Positions 44,253 through 54,152 are shown, counted from the stretch's first letter. The stretch is 64,000 nt of DNA from Bacillus sp. OV322 (GCF_900112495.1 NZ_FOMA01000001.1:62001-126000), one strand, 5' to 3'. The notes: a model not told the origin generated them from the sequence alone. Made by a program: numbers and translations.

Positions 44253-45520
44253 ATGAACAAAATGGCAAGTGTTTTCCGCGAAAAAAATTTCACAAAGTTA
44301 TTCTTAGCCGCCTTTACATCACAAATGGGCGGTACGATTGGCTTACTGCGTTTATGTTTTATTTGCTTAACCGCTACTCAAATCAGCCGGTATATGCGAC
44401 GATAACGGAGCTGATGTTTTCTCTGCCTGCATTGGCGGTTTTCTTCATGGTAGGTGTTGCAGCTGACCGCCTGGACCGCCAAAAGGTAGCGCTTTATTGT
44501 GACTGGATATGTGCAGGGTTATCTCTCCTGTTTATTCTTTCATTAATTATTCAATGGATCCCGCTTACTTTCGCACTTCTGTTTTTAAGAAGTGCAGTCC
44601 GGAATTTTTTCTCCCCGGCAGAATCGGCCATTATCCAGGGCATATTAACCCCTGAAGATTATACGACAGCAGCCGGGCTGAACCAGATGGTTTCAAGTTT
44701 GTTCATGCTGTTTGGCTCTGGACTTGGGATTTTCTGCTATTGGCACTTTGGCATCCGCGGTGCCATCCTGATTGATGTGCTTGGTTTCATTATAAGCGGG
44801 TTTTTAATTAAGTCCTGCCGGTTAAGCAAGGAAGTGCGCCTTCCAAATGGACATCATTCATTGAAGGATTTGAATTTCTCCTTTGTACTGAGTGACTTTA
44901 AAGTCGGAATCTTTTACATTCTTAAAAATAAGCTGCTGGCCAGCCTGATTTGCGGGTTCATCGTTTTTGGAATTATCAATGGAGCCTTTTCTGTCATGCA
45001 GGTATTCATATTAAAGTACAAGTTGGAGCCTAGTCATTATGAAGAGTATAGCATCGTTCTCGGAATTGTCTTTGGCGCTGGGGTGCTTGCCGGCAGTGTA
45101 ATGGCTTCCATGCTTGCACAGAAGATGAAGCTTTATAAAATGCTTGTGCTCGGTTTACTGCTTTCTGGGATAGCAACAGCATGGGGGGCAGTGGTTCCTT
45201 CCACAATGCTCTATTTAATCAGTTCTGGAGCGGTCGCCTTATCTCTTCCAATGATCAACGTAGCGATTGGAGGATGGATGCCACGCATTGTTGATCCCAA
45301 AATGATGGGGCGGGTGCAGGGCTGGGTCAATCCCCTGATGATGATGTCCCAATCGGTTACCCTGCTTTTGATTGCAGGCTTTTATCCTAAACATATTACA
45401 GTTGAATCTTTATTTTGGCTTGTCGGATCCTGCCTGTTCTTTGTTGGTATATTCTACAGCATCATTTTGCCAAGATTCATGAAGAAAAATGCTCCATTAC
45501 AAGCCGGAGTACATGCCTGA
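44253..45520 (+). pseudogene. MFS transporter gene broken by a frameshift near 44342
   Basis: The N-terminus (MNKMASVFREKNFTKLFLAAF, from ATG 44253 with AGAGGCAGG upstream) is in one frame up to QMGGTIG. The rest, starting TAFMFYLLNRYSNQPVYATITEL, is in the next frame to 45520. Joining them at about 44342 needs one extra base and gives a normal MFS N-terminus, so a 1-nt deletion is the simplest reading. The second part has about ten helices and the MFS loop GVAADRLDRQKVAL. It resembles drug or siderophore-type exporters. Either a recent pseudogene or a base error; no homopolymer is at the site. Confidence 0.8.
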
Positions 45521-45526
45521 AGAGCT

Positions 45527-45557
45527 TCCGTTTCCTGATTAAGGAAACGGATTTTTT
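45527..45557 (+). terminator. Terminator after the MFS gene
   Basis: CCGTTTCC pairs with GGAAACGG around TGATTAA, then A and six T. Confidence 0.88.
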
Positions 45558-45701
45558 AACGCAATAAAATGTTTGCAGCAGCAAAATTAGATTGTAAACC
45601 GCCGAAAACAGGCAGAATTATTATGTTTCGGTAACCCCCGCCCTGGGAATGACTGCCCGCAAAAGTGAGATTGTTCAGAATCAAAAAATGCAGTAGGGAC
45701 C

Positions 45702-46805
45702 TTAGATAATGGCCTTTATTTCATTGATTAGCTGCAGCTGGCGGAGATTATTCATCGCGGTTTCTGTTATGTCCAGTTTTTTCATTGCAGGCAGTTCTAT
45801 AAGGTCATCCATGCAGTCCTCATTTTTAAACCAGTCAAGCATCGGAATAATCGGGAGTTGTTCATCCGGCCATGCTTCCGTTAGGTTTGGGCTGTGAATT
45901 TTGCCTTGCTGCTTATTTTCCCCGAATATATAGGGCCAATAATCCGCTCTTGACCCTGTATGAGGGATTGACTTTGAAAATTGATAAATTCCTTTGTGAA
46001 TTTCAGGATGCTGAAAGAGAATTGCGTACAGCTTCTTGCCTGTCATAATTCGGCTGGACAAATCGGCAAAGCGTTTTACGGTGAGGCCAGTCAGGGAGCT
46101 TGGTGATGCTTTTTTATAGGAAAATGGAAAAATGACTGTAGTGAAACCTAAAAATTCCTGGAGCTGAAAATCAATTCTCTGAAGTATTTCTCCATGGCTG
46201 GTGCGCTTTAATATGCGATCTTCTAGCATCCTTTGTTCATTTATTATCATGGCAGCAGTGAGCAGGGGAGGATTTTTCTCTGCCGTAAACATTTCCCAGA
46301 TTGGATGCATAAATCGGGAAATATGAAAGATGTTTAGAAGCTTCCTGAGCTTAAACGGTTTTTTTTTATAGAGTTCATATAATAGGAGCTGCGGATAGGC
46401 ATCTGAAAAGATGGCTGCATTTGCATGCTCTAAAAAGCGAAAGAATATTTTCTGATCATCCTTGCTGAAAAGATGGTTCATGCTCTCCCCTTTTAAATCT
46501 GTCATATGATATCCGCCGTTTCTGGATACTAAATGGGCAAGCAGGGACCAATGGAGTTCCGGATTTCTTTCATAGCAATCAAGATAAGCGTTCGTTCGGG
46601 TAAGGTTATTCCGATTCGCTTGTTTGGTTTCTTCCCGTACCTTGCTTACAATTGCTGTTTCGTGAGGCAGGAGTCCTTTATCGATTTCTGCAGGAAAAGC
46701 CAATTCTTTTTTTATAAGAGTGTTTAACATAGTGAATGTCTGGGGGTTCAGCAGGTTTTTTGAGGCTTCATTTTTTTTCTGGGCGGAAGCCTTAATATAA
46801 TTCAA
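45702..46805 (-). CDS. yppC: DUF2515 protein, YppC-like
   Basis: A 367-residue protein resembling B. subtilis YppC. It has many His, Trp and aromatic phrases (ERNPELHWSLLAHLVSRNGG, then FPFSYKKASPSS and YWPYIFGE), is largely helical, and has no signal peptide. The frame begins with TTG 46805 with only a weak AAAGA site; a later start is possible. The function of the family is unknown. It is divergent from the sulfur operon and 160 bp from its promoter. Confidence 0.78.
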   Translation of the reverse strand: MNYIKASAQKKNEASKNLLNPQTFTMLNTLIKKELAFPAEIDKGLLPHETAIVSKVREETKQANRNNLTRTNAYLDCYERNPELHWSLLAHLVSRNGGYHMTDLKGESMNHLFSKDDQKIFFRFLEHANAAIFSDAYPQLLLYELYKKKPFKLRKLLNIFHISRFMHPIWEMFTAEKNPPLLTAAMIINEQRMLEDRILKRTSHGEILQRIDFQLQEFLGFTTVIFPFSYKKASPSSLTGLTVKRFADLSSRIMTGKKLYAILFQHPEIHKGIYQFSKSIPHTGSRADYWPYIFGENKQQGKIHSPNLTEAWPDEQLPIIPMLDWFKNEDCMDDLIELPAMKKLDITETAMNNLRQLQLINEIKAII

Positions 46806-46964
46806 AAGTGTCTTTATCGGAAAAATATAAATTCCCCCTTAAAATTAACGCATGATGCAATATATGTGAAATGCAAAATGGAAGGTCCAAAATGGCATCT
46901 TTCCGCATAGTAATATTTTCAAGAGATGATCATTAATATCCAAGTAAATAAATAAGATAACTTA

Positions 46965-46992
46965 TTGACATATTTTATTGTTGTGTTATTAT
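46965..46992 (+). promoter_or_regulatory. Promoter of the sulfate assimilation operon
   Basis: TTGACA (46965-46970), 16 bp, TATTAT (46987-46992), just before the S-box leader. Confidence 0.75.
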
Positions 46993-47005
46993 TCTTAATA
47001 ATCAA

Positions 47006-47110
47006 ACTTATCTAGAGAGACTGAGGGAATTGGCCCGATGATGTCCGGCAACCTGCATAGTATGCAAGGTGCCAATTCCAACAAAATGTGATGCATTTTG
47101 GGAGATAAGG
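47006..47110 (+). promoter_or_regulatory. SAM-I riboswitch (S-box)
   Basis: Landmarks in order: ACTTATCTAGAGAGACTGAGGGA, TTGGCCCGATGATGTCCGGCAACC, a variable hairpin ending AGGTGCCAATTCC, a second hairpin, and closing GGGAGATAAGG which pairs with CTTATC at the start. A terminator follows. High SAM would stop transcription of the operon, as for cysH in B. subtilis. Confidence 0.95.
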
Positions 47111-47130
47111 TATATGTTTATATGACATTG

Positions 47131-47163
47131 CCAAAATCTTTCCAAAGCGGAAGGGTTTTTTTT
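47131..47163 (+). terminator. S-box-controlled terminator
   Basis: AAAATCTTTCC pairs with GGAAGGGTTTT (two G-U) around AAAGC, with T continuing. The 130 bases from here to cysH hold only the cysH ribosome site. Confidence 0.85.
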
Positions 47164-47292
47164 ATGAAAAATCTCTGCTCACAAATGAATAAAAATAGCT
47201 GACTAGACAACTAGAGGCGGTATTAGCGGGTTTTTGTTAATGCTGCCTTTTTTTATTAGGGATTATAGCTGAACACTGAAAGGAGGCAGTTT

Positions 47293-48012
47293 ATGGGCAA
47301 TGACATATTGCTGTATCAGAATTTTAATGAATATCCGCTTGTTAAGTTCCCGGAGGATAGTGAAACAAAAGGGGCTCTTGAAGTTTTAGATTGGTCCTAT
47401 AAAACCTATGCTGATGAATTGGTGTATGCCTGCAGCTTCGGAATAGAAGGTATTGTTCTGATTGATCTGATTTCGAAGATTACCGATAAGGCAAAGATTG
47501 TTTTCTTAGACACCGGCCTGCATTTCGCGGAGACATATCAATTAATACAAAAGGTAAGTGAAAGATACCCGAATTTACAGATTGAAATGAAGAAGCCTGA
47601 ACTGACGCTTGCAGAACAGGCAGAACAATATGGACCTGAATTATGGAAAAGAGAGCCTGATAAATGCTGTGAACTCAGAAAAATCATTCCCCTGAATGAA
47701 GTTCTTTCTATGCCGCTTGCCTGGATTTCTGGTCTGAGGCGGGAGCAATCCCCATCCAGAGGAAATACCGAGTACTTTAATAAAGACAATAAGTTCAAAT
47801 CTGTTAAGATTTGTCCGCTCATTCATTGGACATGGAAGGATGTTTGGCGGTATGCCCATAAAAATGATCTGCAATATAACATTCTGCATGATAAAGGCTA
47901 TCCAAGCATTGGCTGTGAAACGTGTACGGCCGCAGCTGTGAATGAAGATGACCTGAGGTCAGGAAGATGGTCAGCCACCGGGAAAACGGAGTGCGGGCTT
48001 CATACTTCATAA
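47293..48012 (+). CDS. cysH: Phosphoadenylyl/adenylyl-sulfate reductase CysH
   Basis: A 239-residue thioredoxin-dependent reductase that turns PAPS (and in Bacillus also APS) into sulfite. The PP-loop-like start is YACSFGIEGIVLIDLI (about residues 46-61). Cluster cysteines are KCCELRK (about 120-126) and GCETC (about 206-210), the CC/CxxC set of [4Fe-4S] APS-type enzymes. The catalytic Cys is in the C-terminal KTECGLH. AAGGAGG is 6 bases before the ATG. It is first in the S-box operon; repeat copy 7 separates it from sat. Confidence 0.95.
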   Translation: MGNDILLYQNFNEYPLVKFPEDSETKGALEVLDWSYKTYADELVYACSFGIEGIVLIDLISKITDKAKIVFLDTGLHFAETYQLIQKVSERYPNLQIEMKKPELTLAEQAEQYGPELWKREPDKCCELRKIIPLNEVLSMPLAWISGLRREQSPSRGNTEYFNKDNKFKSVKICPLIHWTWKDVWRYAHKNDLQYNILHDKGYPSIGCETCTAAAVNEDDLRSGRWSATGKTECGLHTS

Positions 48013-48015
48013 AAA

Positions 48016-48242
48016 ATAACTGTTTTTGTAAACTTTGTTGTTATGAAATAAGGTGGCTGATTTCCGCTCCAGGCTGCCCGCTTTGTGAGGGCGTGCGGTG
48101 AGCCTCGAATGTAATGCTTGCGGGGTCTCACCTTCCCGCTAATCCCGCAGTAGTCACGAATCTTACGCTACAATCAAGCCAGTTAAAAAAAAGCTTCACA
48201 GAACATATTAAAAAAACTAAAATCTTCAAGAAAAGAGCCCAA
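48016..48242 (+). repeat. MITE-like repeat, copy 7, inside the sulfur operon
   Basis: It begins 4 bp after the cysH stop (ATAACTGTTTTTGTAAACTTTG) and ends ATCTTCAAGAAAAGAGCCC, 37 bp before sat. The core has GGCTGATTTCCGCTCCAGG and GGTGAGCCTC. In B. subtilis the sulfate permease gene cysP is at this place; here only the repeat is. Confidence 0.88.
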
Positions 48243-48278
48243 AAAATAGAACACAAGAAAACATGGGAGGAAAAAAAC

Positions 48279-49427
48279 GTGACACTAAGCAAACCGCATG
48301 GAGGAACACTTATCAATAAGTGGAATCCCCATTATGAGACAGCACATATAAAAAAAGAAATAGAGCTTGATGCCATTTCATTAAGTGATCTTGAATTGAT
48401 TGGAACAGGGGGCTTCAGCCCAATTGAGGGATTTTTGGCACAAAAGGATTATGATTCCGTCGTTGATAATATGCGGCTTTTGAGTGGAGCGGTTTGGAGC
48501 ATTCCAATTACTCTTCCCGCCTCCAGGGAAGCCGCACAAATCCTTTCAAAAGGAGAGGAAGCAAGGCTGGTCCATGATGGCATCACGTACGGCACCATAA
48601 TGATCGCTGATATTTATGAGCCTGATAAAAGCAAAGAAGCAAGCAGTGTCTATGGAACTGAGAGCAGCGAACACCCGGGGGTACAAAAGCTTTACAGCAG
48701 GGGGGATATTTATATCGGCGGAGAAATAAAGCTGACTAAAAGAGTCGAAAGGAAGGGCTTCAGGGATTTTTACAGAGATCCGAAAGAAACCAGAAAAATC
48801 TTTTCTGACAAGGGCTGGAATACGATTGTGGGCTTCCAGACCAGAAATCCTGTTCATCGTGCCCATGAATATATCCAAAAAACTGCACTGGAAATAGTAG
48901 ATGGATTGCTGCTTAATCCTCTGGTAGGAGAGACAAAATCAGATGATATCCCTGCAGACATCAGGATGGAAAGCTATCAGGTGCTCATTGAAAACTATTA
49001 TCCTAAAGAAAGGGTGTTTCTTTCCGTTTTTCCAGCAGCCATGCGCTATGCGGGACCAAGAGAAGCGGTATTTCATGCAATGGTCCGCAAAAATTATGGC
49101 TGTACGCATTTCATAGTTGGCCGTGATCATGCAGGAGTAGGCGATTATTACGGCACATATGATGCCCAGAAAATCTTTTCAGATTTTACAGAGCAAGAGC
49201 TTGGAATTACCCTCTTATTCTTTGAACATAGCTTTTATTGCAGCAAGTGCAAAAACATGGCCTCTGCCAAGACCTGTCCGCATAACTCAGAGGATCATGT
49301 TATTTTATCAGGAACAAAAGTGCGGGAAATGCTTCGAAACGGAGAAATTCCTCCGGCTGAATTCAGCCGCAGGGAAGTCATCGAAGTACTGATTAAAGGA
49401 ATGAAAAAGGATGAAGTGCAGGTTTGA
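48279..49427 (+). CDS. sat: Sulfate adenylyltransferase (ATP sulfurylase)
   Basis: A 382-residue enzyme making adenylyl sulfate from ATP and sulfate. Active-site motifs are [16 protein letters not shown] (about residues 187-202, with the QxRN and HxxH elements) and [13 protein letters not shown] (about 282-294). Near the C-terminus is [17 protein letters not shown], with Cys as in Bacillus Sat. Start GTG 48279 with GGGAGG 8 bases upstream is certain: the longer frame from 48114 runs back into the inserted repeat. It overlaps the region read into cysC by 4 bp. Confidence 0.95.
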   Translation: MTLSKPHGGTLINKWNPHYETAHIKKEIELDAISLSDLELIGTGGFSPIEGFLAQKDYDSVVDNMRLLSGAVWSIPITLPASREAAQILSKGEEARLVHDGITYGTIMIADIYEPDKSKEASSVYGTESSEHPGVQKLYSRGDIYIGGEIKLTKRVERKGFRDFYRDPKETRKIFSDKGWNTIVGFQTRNPVHRAHEYIQKTALEIVDGLLLNPLVGETKSDDIPADIRMESYQVLIENYYPKERVFLSVFPAAMRYAGPREAVFHAMVRKNYGCTHFIVGRDHAGVGDYYGTYDAQKIFSDFTEQELGITLLFFEHSFYCSKCKNMASAKTCPHNSEDHVILSGTKVREMLRNGEIPPAEFSRREVIEVLIKGMKKDEVQV

Positions 49428-49444
49428 TTAGAAAAAGGGGGGGC

Positions 49445-50050
49445 ATGGGTTTGGAGGCAGCTTCAAATATTACATGGCATGAATTATCATTATCAAAGGA
49501 ATTCAGAAGAGTGCAAAATGGGCATCATAGCTTTGTCATTTGGTTCACAGGGCTTTCTGGCTCAGGCAAATCAACGATAGCAAATGAACTTGCAAATGCT
49601 TTATACAAAAATGGAATCGGCAATTATGTTCTCGACGGTGATAATATCCGTCATGGGCTGAATAAGGATTTAGGGTTTACTGACAGTGACAGAAAGGAAA
49701 ATATCCGCCGTATTGGAGAAGTTTCAAGACTTTTCGTCGACAGTGGCCAGGTCGTTTTGACTGCTTTCATTTCTCCTTTTCAGGAGGACCGCGATACAGT
49801 CAGAAACCTGCTTGAAGACAACGAATTTATTGAGGTATACGTCAGGTGCCCAGTTGAGGAATGTGAAAGCCGTGATCCGAAAGGACTGTATCAGAAAGCC
49901 CGGGGCGGTCTGATCAAGAACTTTACCGGCATAGATTCTCCCTACGAGGAACCGCGGAATCCAGAAATCATTCTTGAAACAGAACGTTATTCCATTGAAG
50001 AATGTGTCAGCCAGCTACTGCACTATTTAACTGGCAGAAATTTTATTTAA
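49445..50050 (+). CDS. cysC: Adenylylsulfate kinase CysC
   Basis: A 201-residue kinase that phosphorylates APS to PAPS. P-loop GLSGSGKST (about residues 35-43), then [26 protein letters not shown] (APS and Mg contact region), FISPF and a [12 protein letters not shown] lid. The length is standard. ATG 49445 is preferred (AAAAAGGGGG upstream); a TTG at 49424 overlapping the sat stop would add seven residues. It is the third operon gene. Confidence 0.95.
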   Translation: MGLEAASNITWHELSLSKEFRRVQNGHHSFVIWFTGLSGSGKSTIANELANALYKNGIGNYVLDGDNIRHGLNKDLGFTDSDRKENIRRIGEVSRLFVDSGQVVLTAFISPFQEDRDTVRNLLEDNEFIEVYVRCPVEECESRDPKGLYQKARGGLIKNFTGIDSPYEEPRNPEIILETERYSIEECVSQLLHYLTGRNFI

Positions 50051-50066
50051 GCAGGGGGAACGGGAC

Positions 50067-51686
50067 ATGGGCTACGAAAAAAATTGGCAGGATCATCCTA
50101 AACTAAATAAAACAGAAATCAAGAAACTTGAAAAAGATGGCCTCAGGATTTTTGAAGATATTCCTTTTTATGCTGAAAACGGATTTGAATCAATTCCAAA
50201 GGAAGAATGGGATATGTTTAAGTGGGCAGGCCTTTATTTGCAGAGGCCTAAAGAGGATGGCTACTTTATGATGCGGGTTGTTATCCCATCAGGCATCCTG
50301 ACTAATGAGCAGGCAGAAACGCTTGCCCTTATTGCCAGGGATTACGGCCGCGGCGTATATGATATTACAACACGGCAGGCCGTGCAGTTTCACTGGCTGA
50401 CCATCGATCAAATACCCGATATTTTCAGCCGCCTTGAAAAAGCAGGCTTGACGACAGCGGGGGCATGCGGAGATATCACCCGGAATATTGTCGGAAGTCC
50501 GCTTGCCGGTATAGATGCTGAAGAATTATTTGATACAAGAGAATTGGTCAATGAACTTTTTCATTATTTCAGCAAGAATGAAGATTTTTCTAATTTGCCA
50601 AGAAAATTCAAAATTTCTGTCTCAACGAATCTTTATAATGCATCCAATTCCGAAATCAACGATGTTTCCTTTGTGCCGGCGTATAAGGAAGTGAATGGTG
50701 CAAGAATCGAGGGCTTCCATGTGAAAGTTGGCGGGGGACTATCAGCCGTTCCGAAGCTTGCGGAAACACTGGATATATTTATCACTCCAGATCAGATACT
50801 GAAGGTGGCCATTGCCGTCACAACCATTTTCAGGGACTATGGATACAGAGAAAAACGGCACCATTCACGCCTGAAATTTCTAGTTGCCGACTGGGGTCCG
50901 GAGAAATTCAAGGAAAAGCTGCTTGAGTATACTGGACCTCTTCAGGAAAAAGGGGAAGATGCTTCAAAAGGCTGGAATGCAGGTTACTTTTATGGTGTCC
51001 ACAAGCAAAAACAGGAAGGGCTGAACTATGCAGGGATCCATATACCTGTAGGCCGGCTGACACCTGATGAGGTTTTGGAACTTGCCCGTATTTCAAGAAA
51101 ATACGGCAACGGGGAAATCAGAAACTGCAACTCTCAGAATCTGATCATACCAAACATACCTGATGAAAGTGTAGAATCATTTTTAAAGGAAGCGATTTTT
51201 GAAAAATTTCCGGTGTCTCCAAAAAAAATACTGGGTTATGCGGTTTCTTGCACGGGAATCGAATATTGCAATCTGGCATTGGTAGAAACGAAGGAAAGAA
51301 TGAGACGTGTGGCAGAAGCTCTGGATGATGAGCTCCAACTCGATGTTCCTGTAAGGATTCATATGGTAGGCTGTCCAAATTCATGCGGCCAAAGGCAAAT
51401 AGCTGAAATTGGCCTTCAAGGAATCAAAATGAAAAATAAAGAAAAGGTTATGGTGGAAGCTTTTGAAATTTACGTAGGAGGCACATTGCATAAAGGCGGC
51501 AAGTTCAATGAAAAGCTGAAAGGCAAGGTTGCAGCGGAGCAGCTGGAGCATGTTTTAAAAGACCTTTTGGTGTTTTTCCATGAAACAAAAATCCCTGGAG
51601 AAACTTTCTTTGAATATGTCGAAAGAACGGGAACAGGCAAGCTTCAGGAAAGGCTCGATACATACCTGGAGAGTGTGGCAGTCTAG
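50067..51686 (+). CDS. Sirohaem [4Fe-4S] sulfite/nitrite reductase (NirA type)
   Basis: A 539-residue reductase. It has two ferredoxin-like half-domains (residues about 50-125 and 305-370) and the sirohaem/cluster cysteines CTGIEYC (about 397-403) and GCPNSCGQ (about 436-443). The conserved Arg/Lys set is around KRHHSRLKFLV. Monomeric NirA-type enzymes take electrons from ferredoxin. Inside a sulfate operon with sirohaem genes, its substrate is almost certainly sulfite. B. subtilis instead uses CysJI encoded elsewhere. GGGGGAAC precedes the ATG. Confidence 0.92.
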   Translation: MGYEKNWQDHPKLNKTEIKKLEKDGLRIFEDIPFYAENGFESIPKEEWDMFKWAGLYLQRPKEDGYFMMRVVIPSGILTNEQAETLALIARDYGRGVYDITTRQAVQFHWLTIDQIPDIFSRLEKAGLTTAGACGDITRNIVGSPLAGIDAEELFDTRELVNELFHYFSKNEDFSNLPRKFKISVSTNLYNASNSEINDVSFVPAYKEVNGARIEGFHVKVGGGLSAVPKLAETLDIFITPDQILKVAIAVTTIFRDYGYREKRHHSRLKFLVADWGPEKFKEKLLEYTGPLQEKGEDASKGWNAGYFYGVHKQKQEGLNYAGIHIPVGRLTPDEVLELARISRKYGNGEIRNCNSQNLIIPNIPDESVESFLKEAIFEKFPVSPKKILGYAVSCTGIEYCNLALVETKERMRRVAEALDDELQLDVPVRIHMVGCPNSCGQRQIAEIGLQGIKMKNKEKVMVEAFEIYVGGTLHKGGKFNEKLKGKVAAEQLEHVLKDLLVFFHETKIPGETFFEYVERTGTGKLQERLDTYLESVAV

Positions 51687-51704
51687 AAATTGGCAGGTGG
51701 GAAT

Positions 51705-51908
51705 ATGAACTTATATCGATTTGAGGTTACAGTAGATAAAGAAGTGATTCATGTCATTATTGCCGCAGAAAATGATGAAGCAGCATTTGAAATGGTTGAC
51801 ATTGAATTGGAAAAACATTATTTAAGGCTTCCAGTTATTGATGATATTTCTCTTCATGAAAAAAAGAAAATCAGTAAAGGAGCGGGTTTTGTTTTATCGG
51901 GACAGTGA
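51705..51908 (+). CDS. DUF3906-type small protein
   Basis: A 67-residue protein with N-terminal strand NLYRFEVTVDKEVIHVIIAAE, then a helix EAAFEMVDIELEKHY, and a basic-polar end. It is probably a small ferredoxin-like or ACT-like alpha/beta fold, by strand order only. It sits between the sulfite reductase and sumT on the same strand, 18 bp after the former. I associate it with DUF3906, often found beside this reductase. Function unknown. ATG 51705 has GGTGGGAA upstream. Confidence 0.75.
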   Translation: MNLYRFEVTVDKEVIHVIIAAENDEAAFEMVDIELEKHYLRLPVIDDISLHEKKKISKGAGFVLSGQ

Positions 51909-52024
51909 TGCTCACCCGAAACTGGCGGCAGATAAACTGCTTCGTTAACTGGCCATCAATGGGGAATGTGTAAAGCACCTGCCCATGGAAGTTTTTTTAG
52001 TTTTGCAGAGAAAGGGTGAGTATT

Positions 52025-52804
52025 ATGGGAAAGGTTTACCTGACTGGAGCGGGTCCAGGAGATCCAGATTTAATTACCGTGAAGGGCTTAAGGTCCATCC
52101 AGGAAGCGGATGTGATTTTGTATGATCGCCTGGTCAATGAGGAGCTGCTGAAAAACGCAAAGCCTGGAGCAGAATTGATATACTGCGGCAAGCTTCCTGA
52201 TTTTCATTTGATGCAGCAGGAAACAATTAACCGGTTTCTTGTGAAATATGCCAAAAAAGGGAATGTGGTTACAAGACTTAAAGGAGGAGATCCTTTTGTA
52301 TTCGGCAGAGGCGGGGAAGAAGCGGAAGCACTTGCCGTGAACGGGATTCCATTTGAAGTTATACCCGGCATCACTGCCGGCATTGCGGCTCCTGCCTATG
52401 CCGGGATTCCGGTAACGCATCGTGATTATGGGTCATCCTTCGCTTTTATTACCGGCCATAAAAAAAATGGAGAAAAAGATACACACAAATGGGAGGCGCT
52501 CGCAAAGGGCATTGATACACTTGCGGTGTATATGGGAGTGAAAAATCTTCAATATATCCAGAAAAAGCTGATTGAGCATGGGAAAAATCCCGATACGCCT
52601 GTAGCCTTTATCCACTGGGGAACCTTTCAGGAACAAAGAACTGTAGTAACCACTCTTTGCAAAGCTTCAGAAACGGCGGCAAAAGAAAATGTAGTTAACC
52701 CATCTTTGATTATTATTGGTGAAGTCGTAAAAATGAGGAAGAAAATAAGCTGGTTTGAGCAGCTTACATTCAGCGAAAGCCTGCTTGTGAGCGAGGGATT
52801 TTAA
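52025..52804 (+). CDS. sumT: Uroporphyrinogen-III C-methyltransferase SumT
   Basis: A 259-residue SAM-dependent methylase that makes precorrin-2 for sirohaem. The family signature is VYLTGAGPGDPDLITVKG (residues 4-21), then YDRLVNEELL, LKGGDPFVFGRGGEEA (about 81-96), GITAGIAAPAYAGIPVTHRDY and YMGVKNL. A single methylase domain with no HemD or CysG fusion. ATG 52025 has AAAGGGTGAG upstream. Its stop abuts the sirB ATG. Confidence 0.95.
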   Translation: MGKVYLTGAGPGDPDLITVKGLRSIQEADVILYDRLVNEELLKNAKPGAELIYCGKLPDFHLMQQETINRFLVKYAKKGNVVTRLKGGDPFVFGRGGEEAEALAVNGIPFEVIPGITAGIAAPAYAGIPVTHRDYGSSFAFITGHKKNGEKDTHKWEALAKGIDTLAVYMGVKNLQYIQKKLIEHGKNPDTPVAFIHWGTFQEQRTVVTTLCKASETAAKENVVNPSLIIIGEVVKMRKKISWFEQLTFSESLLVSEGF

Positions 52805-53566
52805 ATGGAAGCCATTCTTTACATCTGCCATGGAAGCAGGGTAGAAAAGGCCCGCATGGAGGCAGTTTCGTTTATTAAGGAGTGCATTAATCAGCATCCG
52901 GCGGCGATACAGGAATATGGCTTTCTTGAACTTGCAGAACCTTCTATTGAACAGGCATTCTCGAACTGTGTCAAACGGGGGGCAAAAAAAATCATCGTAC
53001 TTCCTGTTTTGCTGTTGGCAGCCATGCATGCGAAGGAAGATATTCCGAACGAACTTAAAAGAATCCAGAAGCGTTTTCCTTTTATAGAGATTAAATATGG
53101 TGCTCCTATTGGGGTTCATGATTATATGATTGATATTTTGAAAGAGCGGATAGCAGAAACTGGGGAAACAGACATTGAGAATTCCATTGTTCTCCTTGTC
53201 GGGAGGGGAAGCAGCGATCCAGACGTTAAGAGAGATTTGACCTCAATAGCAGAACGGCTGAAAATAAAAACCGGTTTTCCCGCAGTGGAAGTCTGCTTTT
53301 TAACAGCGGCTTCCCCTGGACTGGAGGAAGGGCTTGTGATGGCAGGAAAAAGCAGGTATAAGAATGTCCTGATCATACCTTATCTCCTGTTCACTGGAAT
53401 ATTAATGAAAACCATCCGCAGGTCAATCAGCACTCTATCACGAGATGCTGGCAAGCAGTTTATCCTTTGCAATTATCTCGGATATCATCCGAGGATTGGG
53501 GATATCCTGCAGCAGCGGGCAGCAGAGCGTTCGGAAGGAGCCTCACATGTTTCCAGTCATGCTTAA
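52805..53566 (+). CDS. sirB: Sirohydrochlorin ferrochelatase SirB
   Basis: A 253-residue CbiX/SirB chelatase that inserts Fe(II) into sirohydrochlorin. The N-terminal CHGSR (His about residue 9) and VLPVLLLAAMHAKEDIP (second His about 77) supply the metal-binding residues. A second half-domain begins VLLVGRGSSDPDVKRD, where the first His is replaced by Arg, as is common in the non-catalytic half. It is directly adjacent to sumT and overlaps sirC by 20 bp. Confidence 0.92.
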   Translation: MEAILYICHGSRVEKARMEAVSFIKECINQHPAAIQEYGFLELAEPSIEQAFSNCVKRGAKKIIVLPVLLLAAMHAKEDIPNELKRIQKRFPFIEIKYGAPIGVHDYMIDILKERIAETGETDIENSIVLLVGRGSSDPDVKRDLTSIAERLKIKTGFPAVEVCFLTAASPGLEEGLVMAGKSRYKNVLIIPYLLFTGILMKTIRRSISTLSRDAGKQFILCNYLGYHPRIGDILQQRAAERSEGASHVSSHA

Positions 53567-54152
53567 TATATCCGGCAAGGAATGTGTGATTATAGGAGGA
53601 GGCCAAATAGCGTATCGAAAAGCGCTGCCTCTTGTTTTAGAAGGCGCCATAGTAACAGTAATCAGCCCGGGGCTGTGCGATGACATGAAAGAGCTGTTGA
53701 GCAGGGGGAAAATAAAGGTGCTGCACAAGGAAGCAGTAAAGGAAGATTATTATCATGCCTTCTTGTTAGTGGCTGCAACAAATTCAAAAATCTTAAATGA
53801 AGAAATCCTTTCGAACGCTCAGGAAAATCAGCTTGTGTCGTCTGTAAGCGATCATGAACTTGGCAATTTCCATATCCCTGCTTCTATCCATCGGGGGAAG
53901 CTTACGATTGGTATATCAACAAGCGGAGCAAGTCCTCATCTTGCTAAAAAAATAAAAAAAGATTTGCTGGACAGATTTGATGAATCCTATATTGAATATA
54001 CGGATTTTCTGTGGAAAGCGCGCAAGAAAATTAATCAAAGCGAATTGGGTCATAAGGAAAAATCGGAGCTGCTTCAAAGCATAGCATGTGAAGAATATAA
54101 ACATTCAGTACTGAAGAGGAAGGCTTTTATGGAGCTTTTTAAGAGCAAATGA
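53547..54152 (+). CDS. sirC: Precorrin-2 dehydrogenase SirC
   Basis: A 201-residue NAD-dependent dehydrogenase giving sirohydrochlorin. Rossmann motif CVIIGGGQIAYRKALPL (about residues 11-27), VAATNSKILNEEI (about 73-85) and the family stretch GISTSGASPHLAKKIKKDL (about 120-138). The fold is CysG-N-like without the methylase part. ATG 53547 is fixed by AAGGAG 6 bases upstream and by the family N-terminus MFPVMLNI; it overlaps sirB by 20 bp. Confidence 0.93.
   Translation: MFPVMLNISGKECVIIGGGQIAYRKALPLVLEGAIVTVISPGLCDDMKELLSRGKIKVLHKEAVKEDYYHAFLLVAATNSKILNEEILSNAQENQLVSSVSDHELGNFHIPASIHRGKLTIGISTSGASPHLAKKIKKDLLDRFDESYIEYTDFLWKARKKINQSELGHKEKSELLQSIACEEYKHSVLKRKAFMELFKSK

Noticed and set aside
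48114..48278. A 55-residue N-terminal extension of Sat
   Set aside because: It is translation of the inserted repeat; the family N-terminus and the GGGAGG site both put the start at GTG 48279.
52667..53119. A 150-codon minus-strand frame across sumT and sirB
   Set aside because: It lies antisense to two clear operon genes and has no binding site.
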